From: Pseudomonas benzenivorans
Lineage (GTDB): Bacteria > Pseudomonadota > Gammaproteobacteria > Pseudomonadales > Pseudomonadaceae
Length of the DNA: 64,000 bases
Assembly (NCBI RefSeq): GCF_033547155.1
Contig: NZ_CP137892.1
Location: 496,001 to 560,000, forward strand
Reading direction: 5' to 3'
Below are positions 24,886 to 35,635 of the stretch, piece by piece. Within the stretch, counting starts at the first letter, position 1; every line of letters begins with the position of its first letter. The notes under the pieces were generated by a model. The model saw nothing but the letters and a program-made list of their open reading frames with translations. It did not search any database and was not told where the DNA came from. The translations under genes and the position numbers were made by a program.

Positions 24886-25770
24886 ATGCAGTGGAGTCTG
24901 GAGCAAGTCCGCCTGTTCGTCAGCGTGGCCGAGTGCCAATCGTTTTCCGCGGCGGCCCGGCACCTGGGGCGTGTGCAGTCGGCGGTCAGCAGTTCGATTG
25001 CTTTGCTGGAGGCCGACCTCGGGGTGCTGCTGTTCGAGCGCAGCAGCGGACGTCAGCCGCGTCTGACCGTCGCCGGTGAGGCCTTGCTGACCGAGGCGCG
25101 TGAGGTGTTGCGCCAGTGCCAGCGCCTGGAGGGCCGCGCCCTGGGCCTGGTGCGCGGCGAAGAGGCGCGGCTGCGCCTGGCCCAGGATGAGGCCATGCCC
25201 TATCAGTCGGTGCTCGACAGTCTGGAGGCGCTGGCGCAGCGTTTCCCCCGCCTGGAGCTGCAGGTCGCCAGCGGCGCCCAGGGCGATGTGGCGCGCAAGC
25301 TGCTGGAGCGACGCGCCGACCTCGGTCTGCTGTTCCACCATGAGCAGATGCCCGAGGCCTTGGAGCGTCAGCGCCTGGGCACCATCGAGATGGTCACGGT
25401 GTGCGGCGCCGGGCACCCGCTGGCCGGGCTGGCCTATGCCGACCGGCGCGAGCTGGCCCGCCACCGTCAGTTGTTGATGGCGCCGCAGGACAGCACCTAC
25501 CCCGGGGGCGAGCAGATCAGCCCTCAGGTATGGCGAGCCGACAGCTTCTATGCCATGGCCGAGCTGCTGGCGCGCAACCTGGGCTGGGCCTGGTTGCCGC
25601 GGCACGTGGCCCAGTACCCGACCTATCAGGGGCTGCTGGTGGAGCTGCGCAGCGATTGGACGCCGCCGCCGCTGGTGGTGGAGCTGGTTTGTCGTCGTGA
25701 CGAGGCCCTGGGGCCTGCCGCGCGCTGGCTGGGCGAGCGCTTCGCCGAGCACCTGCGCGCCATCGGCTGA
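24886..25770 (+). CDS. LysR-family transcriptional regulator
   Basis: A 294-aa regulator: winged helix-turn-helix at residues about 3-62 (LEQVRLFVSVAECQSFSAAARHLGRVQSAVSSSIALLE split over helices 1-3, recognition helix at VQSAVSSSI) and a periplasmic-binding-protein-like effector domain from about residue 90. I prefer ATG 24886 to the in-frame TTG 24877 because the GGAGATAGG region ends nine bases before it. It is divergent from the SMR transporter and separated from it by a LysR box. It is followed by waaA on the same strand with a 33-base gap. The inducer is unknown. Confidence 0.9.
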   Translation: MQWSLEQVRLFVSVAECQSFSAAARHLGRVQSAVSSSIALLEADLGVLLFERSSGRQPRLTVAGEALLTEAREVLRQCQRLEGRALGLVRGEEARLRLAQDEAMPYQSVLDSLEALAQRFPRLELQVASGAQGDVARKLLERRADLGLLFHHEQMPEALERQRLGTIEMVTVCGAGHPLAGLAYADRRELARHRQLLMAPQDSTYPGGEQISPQVWRADSFYAMAELLARNLGWAWLPRHVAQYPTYQGLLVELRSDWTPPPLVVELVCRRDEALGPAARWLGERFAEHLRAIG

Positions 25771-25803
25771 TCGGCGGCGGCCGCTCTGCTAAGCTGCGCG
25801 CCC

Positions 25804-27084
25804 ATGAATCGTCCTCTGTACTCCCTGCTGTTTCATCTGGCCTTGCCCGTCATAGCCCTGCGTCTGGGCTATCGCGCCTGGCGCGCGCCGGCCTATGCCC
25901 GGCGCATCGGCGAGCGTTTCGCCCTCGACCTGCCGCGGCTCGAGCCGGGCGGCATCTGGCTGCACGCGGTGTCGGTAGGCGAGAGCATCGCCGCCGCCCC
26001 CTTGATCCGCGAACTGCTGGCGCGTTACCCGCAGTTGCCGATCACCGTCACCTGCATGACGCCGACCGGCTCGGAGCGCATCCGTGCCCTGTTCGGCGGC
26101 CCGGACTATGCCGGCCGGGTGCAGCATTGCTACCTGCCCTACGACCTGCCCTGGGCGGCGGCGCGCTTTCTCGAGCGGGTGCAGCCGCGCCTGGCGCTGA
26201 TCATGGAAACCGAGCTGTGGCCCAACCATATCCACCAGTGCGCACGGCGCGGCATTCCCGTGGTGCTGGCCAACGCGCGCCTGTCCGCGCGCTCGGCCCG
26301 CGGTTACGGGCGCTTCGCCAAGCTGACCGCGCCGATGCTCGCCGAGTTGAGCCTGGTCGCGGTGCAGACCGCCGCCGAGGCCGAGCGCTTTCGCAGCCTG
26401 GGGGCTCGCCCCGAGTGCGTGGAGGTGACTGGCTCGATCAAGTACGACCTGCACATCGATCCGGCGCTGGCCGAGCGTGCCGGTGCGCTGCGGACGCAGT
26501 GGGGCGTTCGGCGGCCCGTGTGGATAGCGGCCAGCACCCACGCCGGCGAGGACGAGATCGTCCTCGCCGCCCACCGCCAGTTGTTGGCCCGGCAGCCGGA
26601 TGCGTTGCTGATCCTGGTGCCGCGCCACCCCGAGCGCTTCACGCCGGTGTTCGAGCTGTGCCGGCGCCAGGGTTTCGCCACCCGGCGCCGCTCCGGCGGC
26701 GAGGCGCCGGGGGCCGCCGACCAGGTGCTGCTGGGCGACACCATGGGCGAGTTGCTGTTTCTCTACGGCCTGGCGGATTGCGCCTTTGTCGGCGGCAGCC
26801 TGGTGGCCAACGGCGGGCACAACCTGCTGGAGCCGGCGGCGCTGGGCAGACCGGTGCTCAGCGGGCCACACCTGTTCAACTTCCTCGAGATCGCCGCACA
26901 GTTGCGCGAGGCCGGGGCGTTGGGCGAGGTCGCCGATGCCCCGCAGCTGGCCGCGCAGGTGGCCGAGCTGTGGCAGCAGCCGCAGCGGGCGCGGCAGATG
27001 GGCGAGGCGGGCCTGGCGGTGATGCGGGCCAATCAGGGGGCGCTGCAGCGCCTGCTCGCCGGGGTGGAGCGCCTGCTCGCTTAG
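25804..27084 (+). CDS. waaA: 3-deoxy-D-manno-octulosonic acid transferase WaaA (KdtA)
   Basis: A 426-aa GT30 enzyme that adds two Kdo residues from CMP-Kdo to lipid IVA at the inner membrane. It has an N-terminal membrane-anchoring stretch (LLFHLALPVIALRLGYR), then GGIWLHAVSVGESIAAAPLI with the catalytic glutamate near residue 60, METELWPNHIHQC (about 136) and the C-terminal GGSLVANGGHNLLEPAALGRPV (about 335-355). The start is ATG 25804. It completes the set of inner-core transferases in this window although it stands apart from waaFCGP. A strong bidirectional terminator follows. Confidence 0.96.
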   Translation: MNRPLYSLLFHLALPVIALRLGYRAWRAPAYARRIGERFALDLPRLEPGGIWLHAVSVGESIAAAPLIRELLARYPQLPITVTCMTPTGSERIRALFGGPDYAGRVQHCYLPYDLPWAAARFLERVQPRLALIMETELWPNHIHQCARRGIPVVLANARLSARSARGYGRFAKLTAPMLAELSLVAVQTAAEAERFRSLGARPECVEVTGSIKYDLHIDPALAERAGALRTQWGVRRPVWIAASTHAGEDEIVLAAHRQLLARQPDALLILVPRHPERFTPVFELCRRQGFATRRRSGGEAPGAADQVLLGDTMGELLFLYGLADCAFVGGSLVANGGHNLLEPAALGRPVLSGPHLFNFLEIAAQLREAGALGEVADAPQLAAQVAELWQQPQRARQMGEAGLAVMRANQGALQRLLAGVERLLA

Positions 27085-27123
27085 GACCAAGGCGGAAAGC
27101 CGTCTGAGACGGTTTCGCATCGG

Positions 27124-27160
27124 CATGAAAAAGCCGGCCACTCGGGCCGGCTTTTTCATG
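27124..27160. terminator. Bidirectional terminator between waaA and tolC
   Basis: Perfect 16-base arms (27124-27139 and 27145-27160) around the loop ACTCG. The core is GCCGGCC/GGCCGGC flanked by AAAAA on one side and TTTTT on the other, so it acts as a rho-independent terminator for both waaA (plus) and tolC (minus). Confidence 0.88.
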
Positions 27161-27167
27161 GGGCGCC

Positions 27168-28616
27168 TCAGTAGTCGGGGTCGCCGCGCAGTTGCGCCTC
27201 TGCGGCCTTGGCCAGGTCCGGGGGGAGGAAGTCGCGGTCCGGGTCATAGTCGGGCTTGAGGAAGTTGCCCAGGGCCTCCAGGTCGGCCGGGCTGAGGGTG
27301 CCGGCGGCCTGCTTGAGGCGCAGGTTGTTGAGGATGTAGTCGTAGCGCGCATCGTTGTAGGTGCGCACCGAGTTGTACAGCTGGCGCTGGGCATCGAGCA
27401 CGTCGACGATGTTGCGGGTGCCGACCTGATAGCCGATTTCGGTGGCCTCCAGGGCGCTCTGGTTGGAGATGATCGACTGCTTGCGCGCCTGCACGGTCTC
27501 CACGTCGGTGTTCACCGCGCGGTGCAGGTTGCGGGTGTTCTGCACCACCTGGCGGCGCAGGCTCTCGCGCAGCTGCTCGCTCTGGGTCAGGCGCTGGTAG
27601 GCCTCGCGCACCTGGGAGCTGGTCAGGCCGCCGCTGTACAGCGGGATGTTCAGCTGCAGGCCGATCGAGCGCTGTTCGACGTCGCCACTGAAGGGTTGCT
27701 GCCCTGGAATACTGGTTCCCGAGTTGCTGAAGCCTAGGCTGTCGTTGTCGCCCTTCTGGTAGCTGGCCACCGCATCCAGGGTCGGCGCATGGCCGGACTT
27801 GCGCTGGCGCAGGGTCTCCTCGGCGGCGTCGACGGCATAGTTGCTGGCCAGCAGGTTGAGGTTCTGGGCGCTGGCGGTGTCGACCCAGGCCTTGGCGTCG
27901 TTGGGCGTCGGCGCCAGGATCGGCAGGCTGTGCTCGATGCCCTCGAGGGCGGCGTGCTCGCGGTTGGTCAGGGTGATCAGGGCCTGGAAGGCGTCCTCCA
28001 CCTGGCGCTCGGCGATGATCCGGTTGGCCCGGGCGGTGTCGAATCCGGCCTGGGCCTCGAGCACGTCGGTCTTGTCCGACAGGCCGACGTCGAAGCGCTC
28101 GTTGGCCTGGTCGAGCTGGCGCTTGAAGGCGGCTTCCTCGGCCTTGGTCGAGGCCAGGGTGTCCTGGGCGCGCAGCACCGCGAAGTAGCTCTCGGCGCTC
28201 TGCAGGATCAGGTTCTGCTCGGTGGCGGACAGTTCCAGGGCAGCCTGCTCGCTGGTCGCCTCGGCGGCCTGCAGCTGGAACCAGCGGTCGGCGCGGAACA
28301 GCGGCTGGCTGAGGTTGGCCTGGTACACCGTGCCGCTGCGCGAACTGGTGATGGACGGCGAATCCACCGAGGTGCGGGTGTCGTTCAGGTTGGCGCCGGC
28401 CGAGAGGTTCGGCAACAGGCCGGCGCGGGCCTGGGGTACCACCTCGCGGCGGGCCTGATAGTCGGCGCGGGCGGCCGCCAGGTCGGCATTGTTGTCGGCG
28501 GCTTCCTGGTAGACCGTTACCAGGTCGGTCTTGGTGGACAGCGGGGCCTGTTCGGCCCAGGCCAATCCGTTGGCGGCGGAGGCCACGGCAAGAGCCAGAG
28601 AGAGTCTGCGCAGCAT
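27168..28616 (-). CDS. tolC: TolC family outer-membrane efflux protein
   Basis: A 482-aa outer-membrane channel with a Sec signal peptide (residues 1-21, LSLALAVASAANGLAWA) and two OEP repeats of long coiled-coil helices, for example ALELSATEQNLILQSAESYFAVL and the second-repeat counterpart RQVVQNTRNLHRAVNTDVE. ALEATEIGYQVGTRNIVDVLDAQRQ is the conserved hinge. Trimers connect inner-membrane pumps or type I secretion systems to the outside. It corresponds to the PAO1 gene PA4974, and the nearby nudF-cpdA-parE set is also next to tolC in E. coli. Its upstream region contains an inverted repeat at 28708. Confidence 0.9.
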   Translation of the reverse strand: MLRRLSLALAVASAANGLAWAEQAPLSTKTDLVTVYQEAADNNADLAAARADYQARREVVPQARAGLLPNLSAGANLNDTRTSVDSPSITSSRSGTVYQANLSQPLFRADRWFQLQAAEATSEQAALELSATEQNLILQSAESYFAVLRAQDTLASTKAEEAAFKRQLDQANERFDVGLSDKTDVLEAQAGFDTARANRIIAERQVEDAFQALITLTNREHAALEGIEHSLPILAPTPNDAKAWVDTASAQNLNLLASNYAVDAAEETLRQRKSGHAPTLDAVASYQKGDNDSLGFSNSGTSIPGQQPFSGDVEQRSIGLQLNIPLYSGGLTSSQVREAYQRLTQSEQLRESLRRQVVQNTRNLHRAVNTDVETVQARKQSIISNQSALEATEIGYQVGTRNIVDVLDAQRQLYNSVRTYNDARYDYILNNLRLKQAAGTLSPADLEALGNFLKPDYDPDRDFLPPDLAKAAEAQLRGDPDY

Positions 28617-28707
28617 TCGAGGGAGTCCTAGATTTGGCGGTAATCGGCAAGGCTAAGGCGCGCTGCCTGGGGGGTCAAGGTACGGCGGTGGCGGCCTCAG
28701 TGTAGAT

Positions 28708-28726
28708 TGCAACAAGCTATGTTGCA
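28708..28726. repeat. Inverted repeat TGCAACA-N5-TGTTGCA upstream of tolC/thiC
   Basis: Perfect 7-bp arms (28708-28714 and 28720-28726), with a third half-site, CGCAACAA, at 28731-28738. It lies about 92 bases upstream of the tolC start, in the tolC/thiC divergent region, and looks like a binding site for a dimeric regulator. No regulator can be named. Confidence 0.35.
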
Positions 28727-28803
28727 TGGTCGCAACAATCGGCCGGTGTGCTGCGGCAGGCGTCATTTTCCGACGCATGGGTCGGGATATTTTGACCCGC
28801 CGG

Positions 28804-28833
28804 TTGGTTTTATCGCCGCCGGTTGATTAGACT
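28804..28833 (+). promoter_or_regulatory. Candidate promoter of the thiC leader
   Basis: TTGGTT (28804-28809) and TAGACT (28828-28833) with 18 bases between; the transcript would start around 28840, exactly at the beginning of the TPP aptamer. The fit to consensus is only moderate, but the position is right. Confidence 0.4.
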
Positions 28834-28841
28834 GGCCGGGT

Positions 28842-30947
<2,106 letters not shown>

Positions 30948-30958
30948 TGGCAGCCAGA

Positions 30959-31012
30959 CGCAGATCCCCCGGATCTGCGGAGTGACCAGGACGGGCCTTC
31001 GGGCCCGTTCGT
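30959..31012 (+). terminator. Two hairpins after thiC
   Basis: The first is a perfect 9-bp stem with a CCC loop (30959-30979). The second is ACGGGCC-TTCG-GGCCCGT (30991-31008), a UUCG tetraloop stem, followed by TCGTGTT. The second is the more terminator-like, although its T-run is poor. nudF starts 21 bases later. Confidence 0.5.
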
Positions 31013-31029
31013 GTTAACAGGGGGTATCC

Positions 31030-31629
31030 ATGCAACAGGACGATGTCGAAATTATCGAGCGGGAAGCCTGCTTTCGCGGCTTCTACCGGCTCGATCGCCT
31101 GCATCTGCGTCATCGCCAGTTCTCCGGCGAGATGGGCCGGCCACTGAGTCGCGAACTGTTCGTGCGCCACGATGCGGTGTGTGTGCTGCCCTACGATCCG
31201 CAACGCGACGCCGTGGTGCTGATCGAGCAGTTCCGCGTCGGCGCCCTGGAGAAAAGCGCCAACCCCTGGCTGCTGGAGCTGGTGGCCGGGTTGATCGACA
31301 AGGACGAGGAGCCGGAAGCGGTGGCTCGGCGCGAGGCGGTCGAGGAGGCGGGGCTCAGCCTGACCTCGCTGTGGCCGATCAGCCAGTACTACCCCTCGCC
31401 GGGCGGGTCGGACGAGCGGGTGCATCTGTTCATCGGCCGCTGCGACAGCGAGGGGGCGGGCGGCGTGCATGGCCTGGCCGAGGAGGGTGAGGATATCCGC
31501 GTGCACGTCTGGCCCCTGGAGGATGCCCTGGACGCGGTGAAGGACGGGCGCATCGACAATGCGGCGAGCATCATCGCCCTGCAGTGGCTGGCGCTCAACC
31601 GCGCCGAAGTCCGGGGGCTGTGGTCGTGA
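31030..31629 (+). CDS. nudF: ADP-ribose pyrophosphatase NudF
   Basis: A 199-aa Nudix hydrolase that splits ADP-ribose to AMP and ribose 5-phosphate. The Nudix box is seen at residues about 82-104 (GLIDKDEEPEAVARREAVEEAG), with REAVEEAG matching REUXEEXG. The C-terminal YYPSPGGSDERVHLFIG is typical of the ADP-ribose branch. It is the first gene of the nudF-yqiB-cpdA-yqiA-parE group, which has the same order in E. coli. Its TGA overlaps the GTG of the next gene. Confidence 0.94.
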   Translation: MQQDDVEIIEREACFRGFYRLDRLHLRHRQFSGEMGRPLSRELFVRHDAVCVLPYDPQRDAVVLIEQFRVGALEKSANPWLLELVAGLIDKDEEPEAVARREAVEEAGLSLTSLWPISQYYPSPGGSDERVHLFIGRCDSEGAGGVHGLAEEGEDIRVHVWPLEDALDAVKDGRIDNAASIIALQWLALNRAEVRGLWS

Positions 31630-32072
31630 ACCTGTTGCGCGAGCGCTACCGGGTCGACCTGGTGGAGCTGCAGGCGGTGTGCGAGGCCAACTACGCGCGG
31701 CTGATGCGCCTGTTGCCGGAGATGCGCACCCAGGCCAAGGTGCGACGCGTCGCCCTGAGCCAGGGCGAGCACCAGCTCGGCATACTGGCCCTGGACGTGC
31801 TCGAGGCCTGCCCCTATACCACCACCCTGCGGGTGCGCCAGGAGCACAGCCTGCCCTGGCTGCCGGTGCCGCAGTTGGAGGTGCGGGTATACCACGACGC
31901 GCGCATGGCCGAGGTGGTCAGCGCCGAGAATGCCCGGCGCTTTCGCAGCATCTACCCCTACCCGAACGCCGCCATGCACCAGCCGGACGAGAAGAGCCAG
32001 CTCAACCTGTTTCTCGGCGAATGGCTGAGCCACTGCCTGGCCTGTGGCCACGAGCCGGCACCGGTGTTCTAG
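31626..32072 (+). CDS. DUF1249 family protein YqiB
   Basis: A 148-aa protein of the conserved YqiB/DUF1249 family, function unknown. It starts at GTG 31626, overlapping the nudF stop by four bases (GTGA), and begins VNLLRERYRVDLVELQAVCEANYARL. Conserved blocks are CPYTTTLRVRQE and PQLEVRVYHDARMAEV. There is no signal peptide. Its place between nudF and cpdA is conserved from Escherichia to Pseudomonas, so a link to nucleotide signalling is possible but untested. Confidence 0.88.
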   Translation: MNLLRERYRVDLVELQAVCEANYARLMRLLPEMRTQAKVRRVALSQGEHQLGILALDVLEACPYTTTLRVRQEHSLPWLPVPQLEVRVYHDARMAEVVSAENARRFRSIYPYPNAAMHQPDEKSQLNLFLGEWLSHCLACGHEPAPVF

Positions 32073-32140
32073 GTTCGGGCCGCTTCCGGCGAATTTCGTC
32101 GTTTTTGACTGTCGGCGAGGCGGTTTTTCTGTGACTCAGG

Positions 32141-32157
32141 CCCGCTTCGCGGGTTTA
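32141..32157 (+). terminator. Short hairpin downstream of yqiB
   Basis: CCCGC-TTC-GCGGG followed by TTT. A weak intrinsic terminator for nudF-yqiB, directly in front of a candidate cpdA promoter. Confidence 0.35.
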
Positions 32158-32183
32158 CCATCGCCGGCGCCTGCCAGCATAAT
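32155..32183 (+). promoter_or_regulatory. Candidate cpdA promoter
   Basis: TTACCA (32155-32160) and CATAAT (32178-32183) with 17 bases between. Transcription would start near 32190, leaving room for the AAGGAG Shine-Dalgarno at 32199 before the TTG start at 32211. Confidence 0.45.
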
Positions 32184-32210
32184 CCCTGCACCCTGCTCAA
32201 GGAGACGGCC

Positions 32211-33026
32211 TTGCCGAGCGCGCCCACTTCCGTTGCTGATTCCTCGGTCCTGCTGGTGCAGCTGTCCGACAGCCACCTGTTTGCCGAGGCGAACGGCAAG
32301 CTGTTGGGCATGGATACCCAGGACAGCCTGCGGCGGGTGGTCGAGCAGTTGCTGCAGGAGCAGCCGCAGGTCGATCTGCTGCTGGCCAGCGGCGACCTCT
32401 CCCAGGATGGCAGCGAGGCCTCCTACGCCCGTTTCCGCCAGCTCACCGCGCCCATCGACGCCCCGGCCCGCTGGCTGCCCGGCAACCACGACGAGCTGCC
32501 GGCGATGCATCGCGCCTGCGACGGCAGCGACCTGCTGGAGCCGGTGATCGATCTGGGCAACTGGCGCGTCATCCTGCTCGACTCCTCCATTCCCGGTGCG
32601 GTGCCTGGCTATCTCGGCGAGCAGCAGCTGGTGCTGCTCGAGCGTGCCCTGGCCGAGGCCCCCGAACGTCACCACCTGATCTGCCTGCACCACCATCCGG
32701 TGCCCATCGGTTGCGCCTGGATGGAGCCGATCGGGGTGCGCAACCCCGAGGCGCTGTTCGCCGTGCTGGCGCGTCACCCACAGGCGCGGGCGCTGCTCTG
32801 GGGGCATGTGCACCAGGAGTTCGATCAGTTGCGCGACGGTGTGCGCCTGCTGGCCTCGCCCTCGACCTGCGTGCAGTTCGCCCCCGGCAGCGAAGATTTC
32901 CAGGTCGACAGCAGCGCGCCGGGTTACCGCTGGTTGCGCCTGCATGCCAATGGCCGCCTGGAGACCGGCGTGTCGCGGGTGACCGGCATCCAGTTCGAGG
33001 TGGACTACAGCGTCAAGGGCTATTGA
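32211..33026 (+). CDS. cpdA: 3',5'-cyclic-AMP phosphodiesterase CpdA
   Basis: A 271-aa class III metallophosphoesterase that hydrolyses cAMP; in P. aeruginosa it limits the cAMP-Vfr virulence circuit. All metal-binding blocks are visible in order: QLSDSHLF (about residue 20), SGDLSQDGS (about 60), PGNHDE (about 91), LHHHPVP (about 162) and WGHVHQEF (about 200). The start is TTG 32211 with AAGGAG six bases upstream; no ATG fits before the first motif. A short intergenic region with its own candidate promoter precedes it. Confidence 0.93.
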   Translation: MPSAPTSVADSSVLLVQLSDSHLFAEANGKLLGMDTQDSLRRVVEQLLQEQPQVDLLLASGDLSQDGSEASYARFRQLTAPIDAPARWLPGNHDELPAMHRACDGSDLLEPVIDLGNWRVILLDSSIPGAVPGYLGEQQLVLLERALAEAPERHHLICLHHHPVPIGCAWMEPIGVRNPEALFAVLARHPQARALLWGHVHQEFDQLRDGVRLLASPSTCVQFAPGSEDFQVDSSAPGYRWLRLHANGRLETGVSRVTGIQFEVDYSVKGY

Positions 33027-33102
33027 TAGCCCGGGCTGGAGGGCGCAGCGCGAAAGCTGCTACCGTTCGCCTTCCCGTTTTCAGCCCTAAGCCCTGTCAG
33101 CC

Positions 33103-33720
33103 ATGCCCGCAGATTGTCCTCGCATCCTCTATCTCCATGGCCTGAACAGCTCGCCGGCCTCGCAGAAGGCCAGCCAATTGCGTCGTGCCATGGAGCGCAT
33201 CGGCCTGGCGGAGCAGCTGCGGGTGCCGGCCCTGCACCATCATCCGCGCCAGGCCATCGCCCAGCTCGAAACGGCGATCGCCGAGCTCGGCCGGCCCGTG
33301 CTGGTCGGCAGCTCCCTGGGCGGCTACTATGCGACCCACCTGGCCGAGCGGCATGGCCTGCGCGCGCTGCTGATCAACCCGGCGGTGCGTCCGCACCTGC
33401 TGTTCGACGGCTACCTGGGACCGCAACAGAACTACTACAGCGACGAGACCTGGGAGCTGACCGCCGAGCACGTCGCGGCCCTGGCCGCGCTGGAGGTGCC
33501 GCCGCCGCAGGACCCCGCGCGTTTCCAGGTATGGCTGCAGACCGCCGACGAAACCCTCGATTACCGCCAGGCCCAGGTCTATTACCGGGCCTGCGCCCTG
33601 CGCATCCAGGCCGGCGGCGACCATGGCTTCCAGGGCTTCGCCGAGCGCCTGCCGATGCTCTTGGCTTTCGCCGGTATTCCCGCCAGGCTCTGGCGCGATA
33701 TCGACTTTTCCGACCTTTAA
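33103..33720 (+). CDS. YqiA-type alpha/beta-hydrolase esterase
   Basis: A 205-aa alpha/beta hydrolase of the YqiA/UPF0227 kind. The N-terminus ILYLHGLNSSPASQKA and nucleophile elbow LVGSSLGGYYATHLAE (Ser about residue 70) are clear, and the histidine is likely in GGDHGFQGF (about 173). It lies immediately before parE, as in E. coli. The natural ester substrate is unknown. ATG 33103 is the first start after a 76-base gap in which I see no clear promoter. Confidence 0.9.
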   Translation: MPADCPRILYLHGLNSSPASQKASQLRRAMERIGLAEQLRVPALHHHPRQAIAQLETAIAELGRPVLVGSSLGGYYATHLAERHGLRALLINPAVRPHLLFDGYLGPQQNYYSDETWELTAEHVAALAALEVPPPQDPARFQVWLQTADETLDYRQAQVYYRACALRIQAGGDHGFQGFAERLPMLLAFAGIPARLWRDIDFSDL

Positions 33721-33736
33721 GACGACCCGAGACCCC

Positions 33737-35635
33737 ATGGCCCAGCAGAACGCCTATAACGCCGATGCCATCGAAGTCCTTTCCGGCCTCGACCCGGTGC
33801 GCAAGCGCCCGGGCATGTACACCGACACCACGCGCCCCAACCACCTGGCCCAGGAGGTCATCGACAACAGCGTCGACGAAGCCCTGGCCGGTCACGCCAA
33901 GTCGATCCAGGTGATCCTGCACGAGGACAACTCGCTGGAGGTGCTCGACGACGGCCGCGGCATGCCGGTGGACATCCACCCGGAAGAAGGCGTTCCCGGC
34001 GTCGAGCTGATCCTCACCAAGCTGCACGCCGGCGGCAAGTTCAGCAACAAGAACTACCAGTTCTCCGGCGGCCTGCACGGCGTCGGCATTTCGGTGGTCA
34101 ACGCCCTGTCGACCCGGGTCGAGGTGCGCGTCAAGCGCGACGGCAGCGAATACCGCATGGCCTTTGCCGACGGTTTCAAGGCCAGCGACCTGGAGGTGGT
34201 TGGCAGCGTCGGCAAGCGCAACACCGGCACCAGCGTGCACTTCTGGCCGGACGCCAAGTACTTCGACTCGCACAAGTTCTCGGTCAGCCGCCTCAAGCAC
34301 GTGCTCAAGGCCAAGGCCGTGCTGTGCCCGGGGCTCTCCGTCACCTTCGAGGACAAGGCCGCCGGCGACAAGGTCGAGTGGCACTACGAGGACGGCCTGC
34401 GCTCCTACCTGGTCGATGCCGTCAGCGAGTTCGAACGCCTGCCCGCCGAGCCCTTCTGCGGCACGCTGGCCGGCAACAAGGAAGCGGTGGACTGGGCCCT
34501 GCTCTGGCTGCCGGAAGGCGGCGAGAGCGTGCAGGAAAGCTACGTCAACCTGATCCCCACCGCCCAGGGCGGTACCCATGTCAACGGCCTGCGCCAGGGC
34601 TTGCTGGACGCCATGCGCGAGTTCTGCGAGTTCCGCAACCTGCTGCCGCGCGGGGTCAAGCTGGCGCCGGAGGACATCTGGGAGCGCATCGCCTTCGTCC
34701 TCTCGATGAAGATGCAGGACGCCCAGTTCTCCGGGCAGACCAAGGAGCGCCTGTCCTCCCGCGAGGCGGCGGCCTTCGTCTCTGGCGTCGTTAAAGACGC
34801 CTTCAGCCTGTGGCTCAACGCCCATCCGGAATTCGGCCAGCAGCTGGCCGAGCTGGCCATCAGCAACGCCAACCGCCGCCTCAAGGCCGGCAAGAAGGTC
34901 GAGCGCAAGAAAATCACCCAGGGCCCGGCGTTGCCCGGCAAGCTGGCCGACTGCGCGGGGCAGGACCCCATGCGTTCCGAGCTGTTCCTGGTGGAGGGGG
35001 ATTCCGCCGGCGGCAGCGCCAAGCAGGCCCGCGACAAGGAGTTCCAGGCGATCATGCCGCTGCGCGGCAAGATCCTGAATACCTGGGAGGTGGACGGCGG
35101 CGAGGTGCTGGCCAGCCAGGAGGTGCACGACATCGCCGTGGCCATCGGCATCGATCCCGGCGCCAGCGACCTGTCCCAGCTGCGCTACGGCAAGATCTGC
35201 ATCCTCGCCGACGCCGACTCCGACGGCCTGCACATCGCCACCCTGCTGTGCGCGCTGTTCGTCCGCCACTTCCGCGCCCTGGTCGATGCCGGGCACGTCT
35301 ACGTGGCCATGCCGCCGCTGTACCGCATCGACCTGGGCAAGGAGGTGTTCTATGCCCTGGACGAGGCCGAGCGCGACGGCATCCTCGACCGCCTGGTGGC
35401 TGAGAAGCGCCGTGGCAAGCCCCAGGTCACCCGCTTCAAGGGCCTGGGCGAGATGAACCCGCCGCAACTGCGCGAGACTACCATGGACCCCAATACCCGG
35501 CGCCTGGTGCAGCTGACCCTGGACGACTTCGAGGGCACCCGGGAAGTGATGGATATGCTGCTGGCCAAGAAGCGCGCCGGCGACCGCAAGTCCTGGCTGG
35601 AGTCCAAGGGCAACCTGGCCGAGGTGCTGCTCTGA
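33737..35635 (+). CDS. parE: DNA topoisomerase IV subunit B ParE
   Basis: A 632-aa GHKL ATPase subunit of topoisomerase IV, which decatenates daughter chromosomes. The ATP site has VIDNSVDEALAG, DDGRGMPVD and GGLHGVGISVVNAL; the Toprim domain has LVEGDSAGGSAKQARDKEFQ and DADSDGLHI. The quinolone-related loop around QAIMPLRGKILNTWEV looks wild type. ATG 33737 begins the conserved N-terminus; upstream frame to 33623 lies inside yqiA. The last base of its stop is shared with the next gene's ATG. Confidence 0.97.
   Translation: MAQQNAYNADAIEVLSGLDPVRKRPGMYTDTTRPNHLAQEVIDNSVDEALAGHAKSIQVILHEDNSLEVLDDGRGMPVDIHPEEGVPGVELILTKLHAGGKFSNKNYQFSGGLHGVGISVVNALSTRVEVRVKRDGSEYRMAFADGFKASDLEVVGSVGKRNTGTSVHFWPDAKYFDSHKFSVSRLKHVLKAKAVLCPGLSVTFEDKAAGDKVEWHYEDGLRSYLVDAVSEFERLPAEPFCGTLAGNKEAVDWALLWLPEGGESVQESYVNLIPTAQGGTHVNGLRQGLLDAMREFCEFRNLLPRGVKLAPEDIWERIAFVLSMKMQDAQFSGQTKERLSSREAAAFVSGVVKDAFSLWLNAHPEFGQQLAELAISNANRRLKAGKKVERKKITQGPALPGKLADCAGQDPMRSELFLVEGDSAGGSAKQARDKEFQAIMPLRGKILNTWEVDGGEVLASQEVHDIAVAIGIDPGASDLSQLRYGKICILADADSDGLHIATLLCALFVRHFRALVDAGHVYVAMPPLYRIDLGKEVFYALDEAERDGILDRLVAEKRRGKPQVTRFKGLGEMNPPQLRETTMDPNTRRLVQLTLDDFEGTREVMDMLLAKKRAGDRKSWLESKGNLAEVLL

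Noticed and set aside
30959..30979. Nine-bp stem after thiC as an operator
   Set aside because: It lies between a stop and a terminator-like stem, and no regulator context supports binding.
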